A program made the position numbers and the translations under genes. A DNA stretch of 64,000 nt from an uncultured Eubacterium sp. Lineage in GTDB: Bacteria > Bacillota > Clostridia > Lachnospirales > Lachnospiraceae. The stretch covers positions 1 through 64,000 of the forward strand of contig CAJTXO010000005.1 of NCBI GenBank assembly GCA_910583555.1. The letters are read 5' to 3'. This document shows positions 1-7,676 of this stretch, one piece after another. The first letter of the stretch is position 1. Each line of letters begins with the position of its first letter. A model generated the notes under the pieces. That model was given only the letters and a program-made list of their open reading frames with translations. It made no database searches and was not told where the DNA came from.

Positions 1-40
1 GATAAACTAACCCCAGTTCCCATAATATTTTTGGATGCGT

Positions 41-646
41 TCACGGATTCAGGTTCTTATAAATGTCGCGCACGATTTCACCGGAATGGAATAACGCTGT
101 CAGGTTATTGTTTACCTGTTGTTTGGATTCCGCATCCAATACCGCCCGGATGATCTCTTCCTTGTGCTCTTTATATTTTTTCTCGCTGAAATGCTGGCCG
201 AAGAACGAACGGATCCGGGCCTCTCTCTGATTCATTTTAAACGGCTTCCCTTTCACCATGCCATCCACATCAGATATTTGGGGCAATTTTCTCACATTAC
301 AGTGATGGGAGACAAACATTTCGATCGCGTTATCAAAGTCGTTATCCCTTGATATAATATAATATTCTGCCTCTTTGTCCTCTTTTAACAGTATTTCCAG
401 ATCAAACAGCATCCGGCAGTCCACGGCATTTTTGATCGGTATGCGCACCTTTCTGTAAACAAAATGAGCCTCCGATTTATTCATGCGCTTATGCAGGCCA
501 AAAGAAAGCGTTTCTGCGGATTCACTGTAATAAATGAGCACATCATCCCGTTTTGACAGATGTTCCACACCAACCAGACCGTCCCGGTTCACATTTTCGT
601 AATCCACAAGAAAATATCTCCTGTGTCCATTTATATCATCATTCAT
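41..646 (-). CDS. NYN/PIN-like RNase-fold protein
   Basis: The 201-aa protein begins with a PIN/NYN-like nuclease fold. FLVDYENVN (residues 12-20) supplies an acidic residue at D15, D76 and D82 lie mid-domain, and ISRDNDFD (98-105) supplies D101/D103. This spacing of acidic residues is typical of metal-dependent PIN-like RNases, so RNA cleavage is inferred; no substrate is evident. The C-terminal ~80 residues are charged and helical. The ATG is preceded by AGAGGAG at good spacing. It lies just downstream of the LRR-protein gene, whose ancestral stop codon overlapped this start, so the two were probably translationally coupled. I do not recognise a named gene. Confidence 0.75.
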   Translation of the reverse strand: MNDDINGHRRYFLVDYENVNRDGLVGVEHLSKRDDVLIYYSESAETLSFGLHKRMNKSEAHFVYRKVRIPIKNAVDCRMLFDLEILLKEDKEAEYYIISRDNDFDNAIEMFVSHHCNVRKLPQISDVDGMVKGKPFKMNQREARIRSFFGQHFSEKKYKEHKEEIIRAVLDAESKQQVNNNLTALFHSGEIVRDIYKNLNP

Positions 647-713
647 GACTTTTCTCCTCTAAATATTGATTATCCTCTTCCTCGTCCACGAGAAATTGGA
701 TGGATCTAAGCCG
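639..713 (-). pseudogene. Out-of-frame remnant of the LRR protein's second C-terminal module
   Basis: Just after the LRR protein's stop, another frame reads RLRSIQFLVDEEEDNQ and ends with a TGA at 639-641. This matches CLRSIEFLVDEE at the end of the intact module inside the same protein. It is the 3' end of a second module copy, separated from the reading frame by an internal deletion. The ancestral stop overlaps the next gene's ATG (644-646) by 8 nt. Confidence 0.7.
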
Positions 714-2943
714 GAAATTCCACCTGCTCTGCACGTGAAAACAAATATCCATCCTTGCCATAATCCAACATCACATTTTCCACTTTTTCATTCGGATCAA
801 CTGTAGGCTCTGGCGTAGCTGTCGGCTTTGGCTGATAGCCGATCACCTCTACACCCTCATCCACATTAAAATAACGTATCTTTTTATTATTCGTCAAATC
901 CAGACTGCCTAACTGGTTTTCGGAACACCATAATCGTTCCAGTTCCGTGTTCTGGCTCACATCCAGGCTCGTCAGCTGGTTGCTGTCACAGCTCATCGTT
1001 TGCAGCATCACATTCTGGCTCACGTCCAAACTCGTTAGCTGGTTGCTGTCACAGATCAGCGTTTGCAGCACCACATTGTGGCTCACATCCAGACTCTTTA
1101 GCTGGTTTCTGGCACAATCCAGCCTTTTCAGCATCACATTCTGGCTCACGTCCAGACTGTCCAGGCGGTTGACCCAAAGATTCAGTTTTTTCAGTGATTG
1201 AAATGCGGAAAATGAGACATCACCACTCAGCGATACCCCGCCCCAGCGGATTTCCTCCAATCTTCCTTCCTGATTCCATACATACTGCAGATCATTCAGG
1301 TCTTCACTTACCTTCGCTCCCAGCGCCCTCTGTTCAGCTATGATTTCCCTCAGCGCCGCCGCTTCCGCAGGTTCTGGCTCCACCTTTTCCTCATCCACGA
1401 GAAATTCGATGGATCTCAGACAGAAATTCACGCCCTTCTCCTTTCCATCCCAGCTGTCTTCATACGGATTTACATTTTGGTCCAATTGCACACTGATACA
1501 ATCGATCTGTTCCACCTCTTCTGGACTCCAACCGTCCAACAAATCTCCTCCCCGAATGTTATACTCCACTGTGTAGCCGCCGTTCTCATATATGAGGTCG
1601 CCAAAATCCTTGCGGTACAGGCCGTCAGAATAAGCAGACTGCCCAAAGCTTTCACAGGTCGAACTCAGCGAAGCTTTTCCTACCCAGCCATCTTTTCCCG
1701 GCAGTAATGCCCTGTCACATGTAAACCGGACGACAACTTTATCATAACGGCGCACATCAATCCCTTTCTCGGGATATCCGCTCACCGCATTCGAAAATCT
1801 CACCTGGTCTGCATGTGAAAATTGATAATCATAGTATAACCTGACGTTCTCTACCACACCCGTACCCGGTTTCTGTGTCGCTTTTCCCGTTGCTTCTGGT
1901 GAAACTGTGACCTCACCCGGCAACGGACTCTTCCCTGGTTGTCCCGTCGGCTTTTGTGAAGCGGGAGCCGCACTATTTTCCGGCTGTCCCGTCGGCTTTT
2001 GTGAAGCAGGAACTGCGCTATTTCCCGGACATTCTGCCGGTTTTTGCGAGGCCGGAGCTGCGCTGTTTCCCGGCTGTTTCGTCGGTTTTTGCGAGGACGG
2101 AGCTGCGCTGTTTCCCGGCTGTTTCGTCGGCTTTTGTGAAGCGGGAGCTGCGCTGTTTCCCGGCTGTTTCGTCGGTTTTTGCGTAGCCGGAGCTGCGCTG
2201 TTTCCCGGCTGTCCCATCGGTTTTTGTGAAGCGGGAGCTGCGCTGTTTCCCGGCTGTCCCGTCGGTCTTTGCGTAGCGGGAGCTGCGCTGTTTCCCGGCT
2301 GTTCCATCGGCTTTTGCGAGGCAGGAACTGCGCTATCTCCCGGCTGTCCCGTCGGTCTTTGTGAATCAGGGGAAGTACTGCCTTCCGGCTGCTTTGTCGG
2401 CTCCTGCGTCGCCGGCGATGCTATGGGTTCATCTGGCAACGGGCTTTTTGCCCCCTCGCCACCTATGGGACGATTTGTCTCCCCGTCTGCTGCCGGGATC
2501 CCGGTCGGATAATTCGGGACAGACCCCTTCTGCTCCGCATCATCTGGTATATTCTGGCCGGCAGTTACAGTAACCGTTATTCTCGCTTTCTTTTTTGGAT
2601 TTATTTTGGATGCCGCTGTTACTTTCGCATTTCCCACCTCTACTCCCTTTATGATCCCACGGGAATTGACACTCACAATCTTTTTATTTGTAGAAGAAAA
2701 TTTCAATTTCCTGTAGCGGCTCCTGGCTGGCTTTACTTTTACTTTTGTTTTCAGCTTAAACTTTTTCCCTTTCTGAATACGCAGTTTCTTTCCTGTGTTC
2801 GTTATTTTCACGGAAGAAACTTTCGCCGCCGCTTTCCCGTTTCTCCTTGCTGCCGATATAGCGTGATCGCCAACGGACACTGTCAGTATGAGCGCCACGA
2901 CAAGCAACAGGCTAACCTCTTTTTTCTTATTTATCTTAATCAT
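706..2943 (-). CDS. Secreted Big_2 / Pro-rich-repeat / leucine-rich-repeat surface protein
   Basis: I chose the ATG at 2943 because the residues that follow (MIKINKKKEVSLLLVVALIL) form a standard signal peptide; an upstream in-frame ATG at 2970 would bury it. Order of parts: signal peptide; a lysine-rich bacterial Ig-like domain (about residues 40-135); a low-complexity region of ~13-aa repeats of the type QPGNSAAPASQKP; a carbohydrate-binding-like beta module starting VENVRLYYDY; then about four 21-aa leucine-rich repeats (pattern L-C-x-x-N-Q-L-x-S-L-D-V-S). The end starts a second copy of the beta module (VENVMLDYGKDGYLFS) but stops after ~25 residues because of an internal deletion. No LPXTG or SLH anchor is visible. 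An adhesin or carbohydrate-binding surface role is inferred. Confidence 0.75.
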   Translation of the reverse strand: MIKINKKKEVSLLLVVALILTVSVGDHAISAARRNGKAAAKVSSVKITNTGKKLRIQKGKKFKLKTKVKVKPARSRYRKLKFSSTNKKIVSVNSRGIIKGVEVGNAKVTAASKINPKKKARITVTVTAGQNIPDDAEQKGSVPNYPTGIPAADGETNRPIGGEGAKSPLPDEPIASPATQEPTKQPEGSTSPDSQRPTGQPGDSAVPASQKPMEQPGNSAAPATQRPTGQPGNSAAPASQKPMGQPGNSAAPATQKPTKQPGNSAAPASQKPTKQPGNSAAPSSQKPTKQPGNSAAPASQKPAECPGNSAVPASQKPTGQPENSAAPASQKPTGQPGKSPLPGEVTVSPEATGKATQKPGTGVVENVRLYYDYQFSHADQVRFSNAVSGYPEKGIDVRRYDKVVVRFTCDRALLPGKDGWVGKASLSSTCESFGQSAYSDGLYRKDFGDLIYENGGYTVEYNIRGGDLLDGWSPEEVEQIDCISVQLDQNVNPYEDSWDGKEKGVNFCLRSIEFLVDEEKVEPEPAEAAALREIIAEQRALGAKVSEDLNDLQYVWNQEGRLEEIRWGGVSLSGDVSFSAFQSLKKLNLWVNRLDSLDVSQNVMLKRLDCARNQLKSLDVSHNVVLQTLICDSNQLTSLDVSQNVMLQTMSCDSNQLTSLDVSQNTELERLWCSENQLGSLDLTNNKKIRYFNVDEGVEVIGYQPKPTATPEPTVDPNEKVENVMLDYGKDGYLFSRAEQVEFPA
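1925..2440 (-). repeat. Coding tandem repeat, ~39-bp unit
   Basis: Imperfect tandem repeats of ~39 bp encode the Pro/Ser/Ala-rich linker of the LRR surface protein (unit like QPGNSAAPASQKPT, about 11-13 copies). Units differ by single substitutions. This is a typical length-variable spacer in a surface protein. Confidence 0.7.
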
Positions 2944-3051
2944 TACTTTGTACCTCCATCTATGAATCAATTACATTATAAACCCTTTTTACTCTTTCGG
3001 CAACCGTATTTCTCCCGAACGACGGTGGGATTCGTTTGCTTTGAAAAAAAC

Positions 3052-3080
3052 TTGCCCTTCTTCCCCAAAATGATTATACT
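3052..3080 (+). promoter_or_regulatory. SigA-type promoter (TTGCCC-17-TATACT)
   Basis: TTGCCC at 3052-3057 and TATACT at 3075-3080 with an exact 17-nt spacer, ahead of the gene at 3129. An almost identical block lies at 5285-5313. Confidence 0.7.
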
Positions 3081-3128
3081 AAAATATGTGAAAAACAAAA
3101 GACTACTTTTGTTCACGAAAGGAGGAAA

Positions 3129-3587
3129 ATGACTATGAAAGTAAAACGGAACACTCTGCTGTTACTCGCCTGCCTGGTGTGGAGTGTGGCGGGTTTTAAC
3201 ATTCTTCGTATCGGTCTGATGGCCTATTACGACTATCGTACCGTGTTAAATTATTTGCTGTCCGTACTGGTTTTCGCCGTGTTCCAAAAATTCATTTTCG
3301 GGAAATTAGTCAAAAAGCATACGGCCAGGATCAGCGCTTACGGTGACGAACGCCAATTTTTTCTCAAGTTTTTTGATCGCAAAGCATTTATCATCATGGC
3401 CGTAATGATTACGGGAGGTATTGTCTTGCGAACAGGCGAACTTGTGCCGGAGCGATTTATTGCGGTTTTCTATACGGGGCTGGGTGCTTCGCTTCTGTTG
3501 GCTGGATTGTTGTTTGGCCGTAACTTTGGCAAAGCGGTATTTTCTGCTGCAAAAACACAAAAAAATATTAATAATAAAGGAGAATAA
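3129..3587 (+). CDS. Small integral membrane protein, unknown function
   Basis: A 152-aa protein with four hydrophobic segments (roughly residues 8-28, 38-56, 87-102 and 112-130) and short basic loops, so a polytopic membrane protein is likely. I do not recognise the family. GAAAGGAGG precedes two nearby starts (ATG at 3129 and at 3135); the second has the better spacing. It is followed after 3 nt by a DUF2871-like gene and probably shares its transcript. The promoter is at 3052-3080. Confidence 0.65.
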   Translation: MTMKVKRNTLLLLACLVWSVAGFNILRIGLMAYYDYRTVLNYLLSVLVFAVFQKFIFGKLVKKHTARISAYGDERQFFLKFFDRKAFIIMAVMITGGIVLRTGELVPERFIAVFYTGLGASLLLAGLLFGRNFGKAVFSAAKTQKNINNKGE

Positions 3588-3590
3588 AAT

Positions 3591-3866
3591 ATGAAACGCT
3601 ACATAAACCTATCTCTGCTGTACGCCATCCTCGCGATGGCCGGCGGCGTATTTTATCGGGAGTTTACCAAATTCAATAACTTTACTGCCCAGACAACCCT
3701 GAAAGCGGTACATCCCCATTACTTCCTGTTGGGCATGGTGTTTTTCCTGTTGTTACTCCTATTGGAAAAGAATTTCTCATCAGGCAAGGCGTATCAGCAG
3801 CGAAAGTATGATGTAAACTGCTTAAAAGTGATTCACCACATTGGCTTTCGTCCTTATGCCAAATAA
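3591..3866 (+). CDS. DUF2871-like membrane protein, apparently C-terminally truncated
   Basis: The first ~65 residues (MKRYINLSLLYAILAMAGGV, then FYREFTKFN and HYFLLGMVFFLLLLLLEKNF) look like the N-terminal half of the DUF2871 family, which normally has about four membrane helices and ~130 residues. After residue ~65 the sequence stops resembling the family and ends at residue 91, so the second half is missing. A good AAAGGAG precedes the start. It may be a decayed gene; function unknown. Confidence 0.55.
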   Translation: MKRYINLSLLYAILAMAGGVFYREFTKFNNFTAQTTLKAVHPHYFLLGMVFFLLLLLLEKNFSSGKAYQQRKYDVNCLKVIHHIGFRPYAK

Positions 3867-3886
3867 CGGAAATCCCCTCCACCCGC

Positions 3887-3915
3887 TTTATTTTCCCCAA
3901 ACTTTATGGTATGAT
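3887..3915 (+). promoter_or_regulatory. Probable SigA promoter for the DUF3810 gene
   Basis: TTTATT at 3887-3892 and TATGAT at 3910-3915, 17-nt spacer, followed by CGGAGG and the ATG at 3967. Confidence 0.55.
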
Positions 3916-3966
3916 TTATCCATGCAGGCGCACAAATAAACGCATACATACGGAGGTACCGAACAT

Positions 3967-5262
3967 ATGATAATCAACAAATGGAAACGTCTCTCACTCT
4001 ACTGGAAAAGCATCCTCATCTTTTCTGCCTTTGTCCTCCTATCCCTCCTCCTATCGCGCATCCCATCGTTCTGTGATTTTTATACGGACCACATCTTTCC
4101 CCTTGGGCTGCAGACATACGGGCGGATCACGGGACTCTTCCCGTTCTCAGCGGGCGAAATACTGATCGCCGTCTCCGGCGTACTCGTACTGCTCCAGGTC
4201 GTGCTCGCACTGCTTCTTCTCGCATCCCGTGTAAAAAAGCGTCGACTGAAAACCGCGACGCTTAAAAGAATGGCTTTGCCATTCTTTAGCCACACACAAG
4301 ATAACCTTTCTCATAAGATAAAAAAGCGTCGACTGAAAACCGTGACGCTTGAAAGAATGGCAGGTGCATTTTCGGCATTCGTTATCCGCTACTCAAAAAG
4401 CATGCTCGCCTTTGTCCTGCTCGTCATCTGGATCATGACAGCCAATTGCGCCACCCTTTATAACTGCAGTAAGTTAGCAGCCGGCGACAGCAGGGACACG
4501 ACCTATTCTTTTGAAGAAATCCGGGAAGTCAGAAACATGATCGTAGAACAATGCAACGCCCTTTCCACCAAAATGAAACGCGATGCAAACGGGAACGTCG
4601 TGACAGACGGAAATATAAACGAAAAGATCAAATCAGCCATGCGCGGGCTATCGGCGGAATATCCGCGGCTCTCCGGTTACTACCCGACGCCCAAACCAGT
4701 GCTCGGCTCTTTTTTCATGTACCAGGCCGGCTACGACGGCGTATATTTCCCCTTCTCCCTCGAAGCCAATTATAATACATACATCAGCGACATCCGCTAC
4801 CCGCATGTGGCCTGTCACGAACTCGCGCATCTAAAAGGCTATATCTACGAAGACGAGGCCGACTTCATCGCCTACCTCGCCTGCGTGGGAAGCGACGATG
4901 AACAGCTGCAGTACGCAGGTTATCTCGGCGTTCTCCATTACATTGATTCCGATTACCGAAACAGTGCAGCGACCCAGGAATCCACTTCCGAAGGGAATTT
5001 CTCGAATGAAGCTTTTTCCTCAGGAGAAATCCCCCCGTCCGGTGTTCCCGCTGTAGAGATCAGCGATCTGGTACATAATGACTCCGGCAGTTATACCGCC
5101 GAAACAAAAAAAGAACTGTCCACCATGCCGGAACTTATTGACACTGAAACGGTAGCTTCTGTGAGTAAGGGATTTACAGATGCCTACATGGACTATTACG
5201 GGGCCGAGCCAAATTACGCCGAGGTGACGAAGCTTTTACTGGCCTATTATCATACAACATAG
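3967..5262 (+). CDS. DUF3810 family zinc-metalloprotease-like membrane protein
   Basis: 431 aa. Membrane segments lie near residues 15-33, 55-88 and 136-160, followed by an extracytoplasmic domain. HELAH (H284, E285, H288) followed by EDEADF is the HExxH...E(A)D zinc-protease signature seen in DUF3810 proteins; substrate unknown. Residues ~90-133 are unusual: KKRRLKT-x-TL-x-RM occurs twice because an 87-bp in-frame duplication with strong hairpins lies in the second cytoplasmic loop. The C-terminal ~100 residues are Ser/Glu-rich. A promoter and CGGAGG lie directly upstream. Membrane protease identity is from the motif and family resemblance, not known activity. Confidence 0.75.
   Translation: MIINKWKRLSLYWKSILIFSAFVLLSLLLSRIPSFCDFYTDHIFPLGLQTYGRITGLFPFSAGEILIAVSGVLVLLQVVLALLLLASRVKKRRLKTATLKRMALPFFSHTQDNLSHKIKKRRLKTVTLERMAGAFSAFVIRYSKSMLAFVLLVIWIMTANCATLYNCSKLAAGDSRDTTYSFEEIREVRNMIVEQCNALSTKMKRDANGNVVTDGNINEKIKSAMRGLSAEYPRLSGYYPTPKPVLGSFFMYQAGYDGVYFPFSLEANYNTYISDIRYPHVACHELAHLKGYIYEDEADFIAYLACVGSDDEQLQYAGYLGVLHYIDSDYRNSAATQESTSEGNFSNEAFSSGEIPPSGVPAVEISDLVHNDSGSYTAETKKELSTMPELIDTETVASVSKGFTDAYMDYYGAEPNYAEVTKLLLAYYHTT
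4233..4361 (+). repeat. 87-bp in-frame direct repeat with palindromes inside a gene
   Basis: A ~41-bp sequence (AAAAAGCGTCGACTG...) occurs at 4233-4274 and again 87 bp (29 codons) downstream at 4320-4361. Each copy has an 8-bp stem (AAGCGTCG with CGACGCTT, 4237-4263 in the first copy). Directly after the first lies a perfect 10-bp stem with a 3-nt loop (AAAGAATGGC at 4265-4274 with GCCATTCTTT at 4278-4287). The reading frame stays open throughout. Confidence 0.75.
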
Positions 5263-5284
5263 TCCACATAATTCGAAAAAAAAC

Positions 5285-5313
5285 TTGCCCTTCTCCCCCA
5301 AAACGATTATACT
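5285..5313 (+). promoter_or_regulatory. SigA-type promoter, twin of the one at 3052
   Basis: TTGCCC at 5285-5290 and TATACT at 5308-5313, 17-nt spacer. The sequence from AAAAAAACTTGCCC through GTGAAAA is nearly the same as at 3045-3092. Confidence 0.7.
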
Positions 5314-5397
5314 AATATAGGTGAAAAGCAAAAACTGCTTTGCGATCATATTTCGAAAAATATTGGAGAAACAGTATAAGAAATAAATGAGGATCTT

Positions 5398-6510
5398 ATG
5401 GGGACATATAAAACAGACATCGCCATCGTCATCCCGGCGCTGAACCCGGATGAACGGATGGTTACACTCGTGCGGGAACTGACGGAAGCCGGTTTTGAAA
5501 ATATCATCCTTGTCGACGACGGCAGTAAAATAGAAAACAGAACATTTTTCAAAACATGCAAGGAGGATTATCAGTGCCGTCTCATCCGCCATATGGTAAA
5601 TTTTGGAAAGGGAATCGCCCTGAAAACGGCGTTTAACCACATATTAGACAACCGCCCCGACATTACGGGAACGGTTACGGTAGACTGCGACGGCCAGCAC
5701 GTCGTATCCGACATTATCACATGCGCCAAGCTGGTGATGGAACACCCCGATCACCTCATCCTCGGCTGCCGCCAGTTCAACGACCAGAATATCCCGCTGC
5801 GCAGCCGCTTTGGAAACAAATTCACGAAACATTTCATCCGGCTCTTGTGCGGCATCAACGTATCCGACACGCAGACCGGACTGCGGGGCATGTCCAGACA
5901 GCTGATCAAACAGTATTTTGCGCAGACGAAGGGCGAGCGATTTGAATACGAGATGAATATGCTTTTGTGCGCCAGGGAGCACCAGATCCCCATCACCGAA
6001 TTTCCGATACAGACGATCTATCTGGAACATAACGAGAGTTCCCATTTTAATCCGTTTATCGACTCCATCCGCATTTACAAAGTATTTTTGTCCTTTATGC
6101 TCAGCTCGCTTTCCAGCTTTATCATCGATATCATCCTCTATTACTTATTCGGACTGATCCTGCGCCCTGTCATCGGCGACAAACTGCAGGTTTCTTTTTT
6201 GGGAATCGAAATATCGCTCCTTATTTTGCTGCGGAGCGTCCTGTCCCGCCTCGGATCTTCACTGTACAATTTCACGGTCAACAAAAAACAGGTATTCCAC
6301 AATGACTCAAAAGATGTGACGATCATCGTGAAATATTATGTGCTGTGCATCTGCCAGCTCATCCTCTCGTCGCTGCTCGTGGACAAGGCGCTGACCTTTA
6401 TTTTCTCCTCGACCATACGAAAATGTATCATCGACACCCTTTTATTTACGATCAGTTTCCAGATCCAGCGGGAATGGGTATTCCGGCCTGGGAAAAAGAA
6501 AGGACATTAA
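5398..6510 (+). CDS. Glycosyltransferase family 2 fused to GtrA-like membrane domain
   Basis: 370 aa. The N-terminal GT-A domain (about residues 7-220) shows IVIPALN, LVDDGS (D40/D41) and the DxD-type metal/nucleotide site VDCDGQH (D96/D98). QTGLRG follows, as in dolichyl-phosphate-sugar-type transferases. Residues ~235-365 form four membrane helices of the GtrA family. Such fusions transfer a sugar to a polyprenyl-phosphate carrier and help flip it for cell-envelope glycosylation; the sugar is not predictable. It has its own promoter (5285-5313) and a GAGG ribosome binding site. Confidence 0.85.
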   Translation: MGTYKTDIAIVIPALNPDERMVTLVRELTEAGFENIILVDDGSKIENRTFFKTCKEDYQCRLIRHMVNFGKGIALKTAFNHILDNRPDITGTVTVDCDGQHVVSDIITCAKLVMEHPDHLILGCRQFNDQNIPLRSRFGNKFTKHFIRLLCGINVSDTQTGLRGMSRQLIKQYFAQTKGERFEYEMNMLLCAREHQIPITEFPIQTIYLEHNESSHFNPFIDSIRIYKVFLSFMLSSLSSFIIDIILYYLFGLILRPVIGDKLQVSFLGIEISLLILLRSVLSRLGSSLYNFTVNKKQVFHNDSKDVTIIVKYYVLCICQLILSSLLVDKALTFIFSSTIRKCIIDTLLFTISFQIQREWVFRPGKKKGH

Positions 6511-6539
6511 AAGAGAGGCATAGCCATCAAGACTATGCC
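6511..6539 (-). terminator. Rho-independent terminator after the sigma-like gene pair
   Basis: On the minus strand, stem GGCATAG / CTATGCC (6533-6539 with 6517-6523) is followed by TCTCTTTT. It lies 43 nt after the 53-codon gene. A second weak stem (CAACGAA/TTCGTTG) lies between them. It also sits 6 nt after the stop of the convergent glycosyltransferase gene. Confidence 0.6.
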
Positions 6540-6581
6540 GGAATTTGATACAACGAATATTTGGTTACAAGTCTTTCGTTG

Positions 6582-6743
6582 TTAAATTTCAAGTTCAGAA
6601 TAATCAATGCCAAAACTTGTTAATTTAACCTTTGCTATTCTGATCTGATACTCAAGTTCTTTATTTTCGCCTGTTTCGTGGGCCTTGATCCGCATCAGAT
6701 CTACATATCTATTGATTGCTACCTCTTTTTGTTCCTCCATCAT
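6582..6743 (-). CDS. Small 53-aa protein translationally coupled to the sigma-like gene
   Basis: An ORF of 53 codons starts with two consecutive ATGs (6743 and 6740). The first overlaps the sigma-like gene's stop as ATGA, a classic coupling arrangement, and GGGGAGAGG immediately upstream serves as ribosome binding site. The peptide is charged and helical (EEQKEVAINRYVDLMRIKA, then NKELEYQIRIAKVKL). It has no signal peptide or membrane segment. I do not recognise it. The coupling and the terminator directly downstream argue that it is a real gene working with the sigma-like protein. Confidence 0.6.
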   Translation of the reverse strand: MMEEQKEVAINRYVDLMRIKAHETGENKELEYQIRIAKVKLTSFGIDYSELEI

Positions 6744-7591
6744 CCTCTCCCCACCTTGATTTCCTCAAGCGAAAGATCAATATACATCTGGATCTCATCC
6801 TCCGTCATTTTCGTATACTCCGCCAGTTCCGCCACTGTAGCCAGACGCCCCCACTCCTCGGCAAGCACTTTCGTAGCCTCATGGATGAGATTCGTCTTCG
6901 TAACGATCGTGCGCTCCATTCCCCGGCTCTCCAACTGGTCATCCGCCAGCTCGATCATCCTCGCCCGCACCGCGCGGTCAATTTCCTTTTTCACATCCGA
7001 AATCCCGTCATTTCCGCACAACATATCCACAGTCGTGAGCAGCGTCAGGTTTCCCTCCTGAATCAGATCCTCTAACGGAACACCCCGGTTCTTATATTTA
7101 CCAGCCAGTGTGACGACGCGCTTCAGATGCGCCTCGATCACCGGATGCACCGCGCTCTCATCGCCGGCACAAAGCCGCCGGTAAAGCTCCGTCCGCTCTT
7201 CGTCCGAAACCTCCTTCAAGCCGCGCAGTTCACGCCGGTACAGCGAAAGATATTTCGAATCCTCGGTATTCCACCCGTCATCCGGCCCGTTTTGCGCGAT
7301 CCCGCTCTCTCCGCTGTTTGAGACATCTGCTCCGCGGCCGTCATCGACACCAGCGCCGTTACCAGCACCTGCCCCACGGCCGACACCGGCGCTCTTCTTC
7401 TTGCGCACATGTCCCGCCACTTCGATATTGTGCTCATCGAGAAAATCATACACCAGCTTCAGCTGCGCGTCCGTCAGTTCCAGATCGCGGCAAAACTCAC
7501 CGACTTCTTTCTTCGTGATCCTGCTGTCATTTGCCTTCGCCAGATCGACCAGCGCAAGCATCTGTGCCATAAATTCATTCTGATCCGTCAT
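6740..7591 (-). CDS. Sigma-70-like protein lacking region 4
   Basis: 283 aa. Residues ~5-60 resemble sigma region 1.1 (ELTDAQLKLVYDFLDEHNIE). A Gly/Ala/Asp-rich linker covers ~64-100. Residues ~112-195 match regions 1.2-2.2, ending in GVPLEDLIQEGN, the segment that docks on the beta-prime coiled coil of core RNA polymerase. Region 2.3-2.4, normally rich in aromatics for -10 melting (FSTYATWWIRQAI type), is replaced by an unrelated acidic stretch. A region-3-like helical domain follows (~230-283), and region 4 is absent. It may bind core polymerase without recognising promoters, as a regulator or degenerate sigma; that is inference. Good RBS (GAGGAGAG). It follows the alcohol dehydrogenase gene by 85 nt. 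Confidence 0.75.
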   Translation of the reverse strand: MTDQNEFMAQMLALVDLAKANDSRITKKEVGEFCRDLELTDAQLKLVYDFLDEHNIEVAGHVRKKKSAGVGRGAGAGNGAGVDDGRGADVSNSGESGIAQNGPDDGWNTEDSKYLSLYRRELRGLKEVSDEERTELYRRLCAGDESAVHPVIEAHLKRVVTLAGKYKNRGVPLEDLIQEGNLTLLTTVDMLCGNDGISDVKKEIDRAVRARMIELADDQLESRGMERTIVTKTNLIHEATKVLAEEWGRLATVAELAEYTKMTEDEIQMYIDLSLEEIKVGRG

Positions 7592-7676
7592 CCGCCACTC
7601 TCCTCATCACAACCAAGACAGTACATGCGTTTCGCGTCTCCTGCCATCAAAAATCTCATTACAAACCAAATCACAC

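Noticed and set aside
1907..2512. 201-codon plus-strand ORF opposite the LRR-protein repeats
   Set aside because: Antisense shadow of the Pro-rich coding repeat.
3591..3866. Treating the 91-aa protein as a complete new family
   Set aside because: The N-terminal half matches DUF2871; the rest is better explained as truncation.
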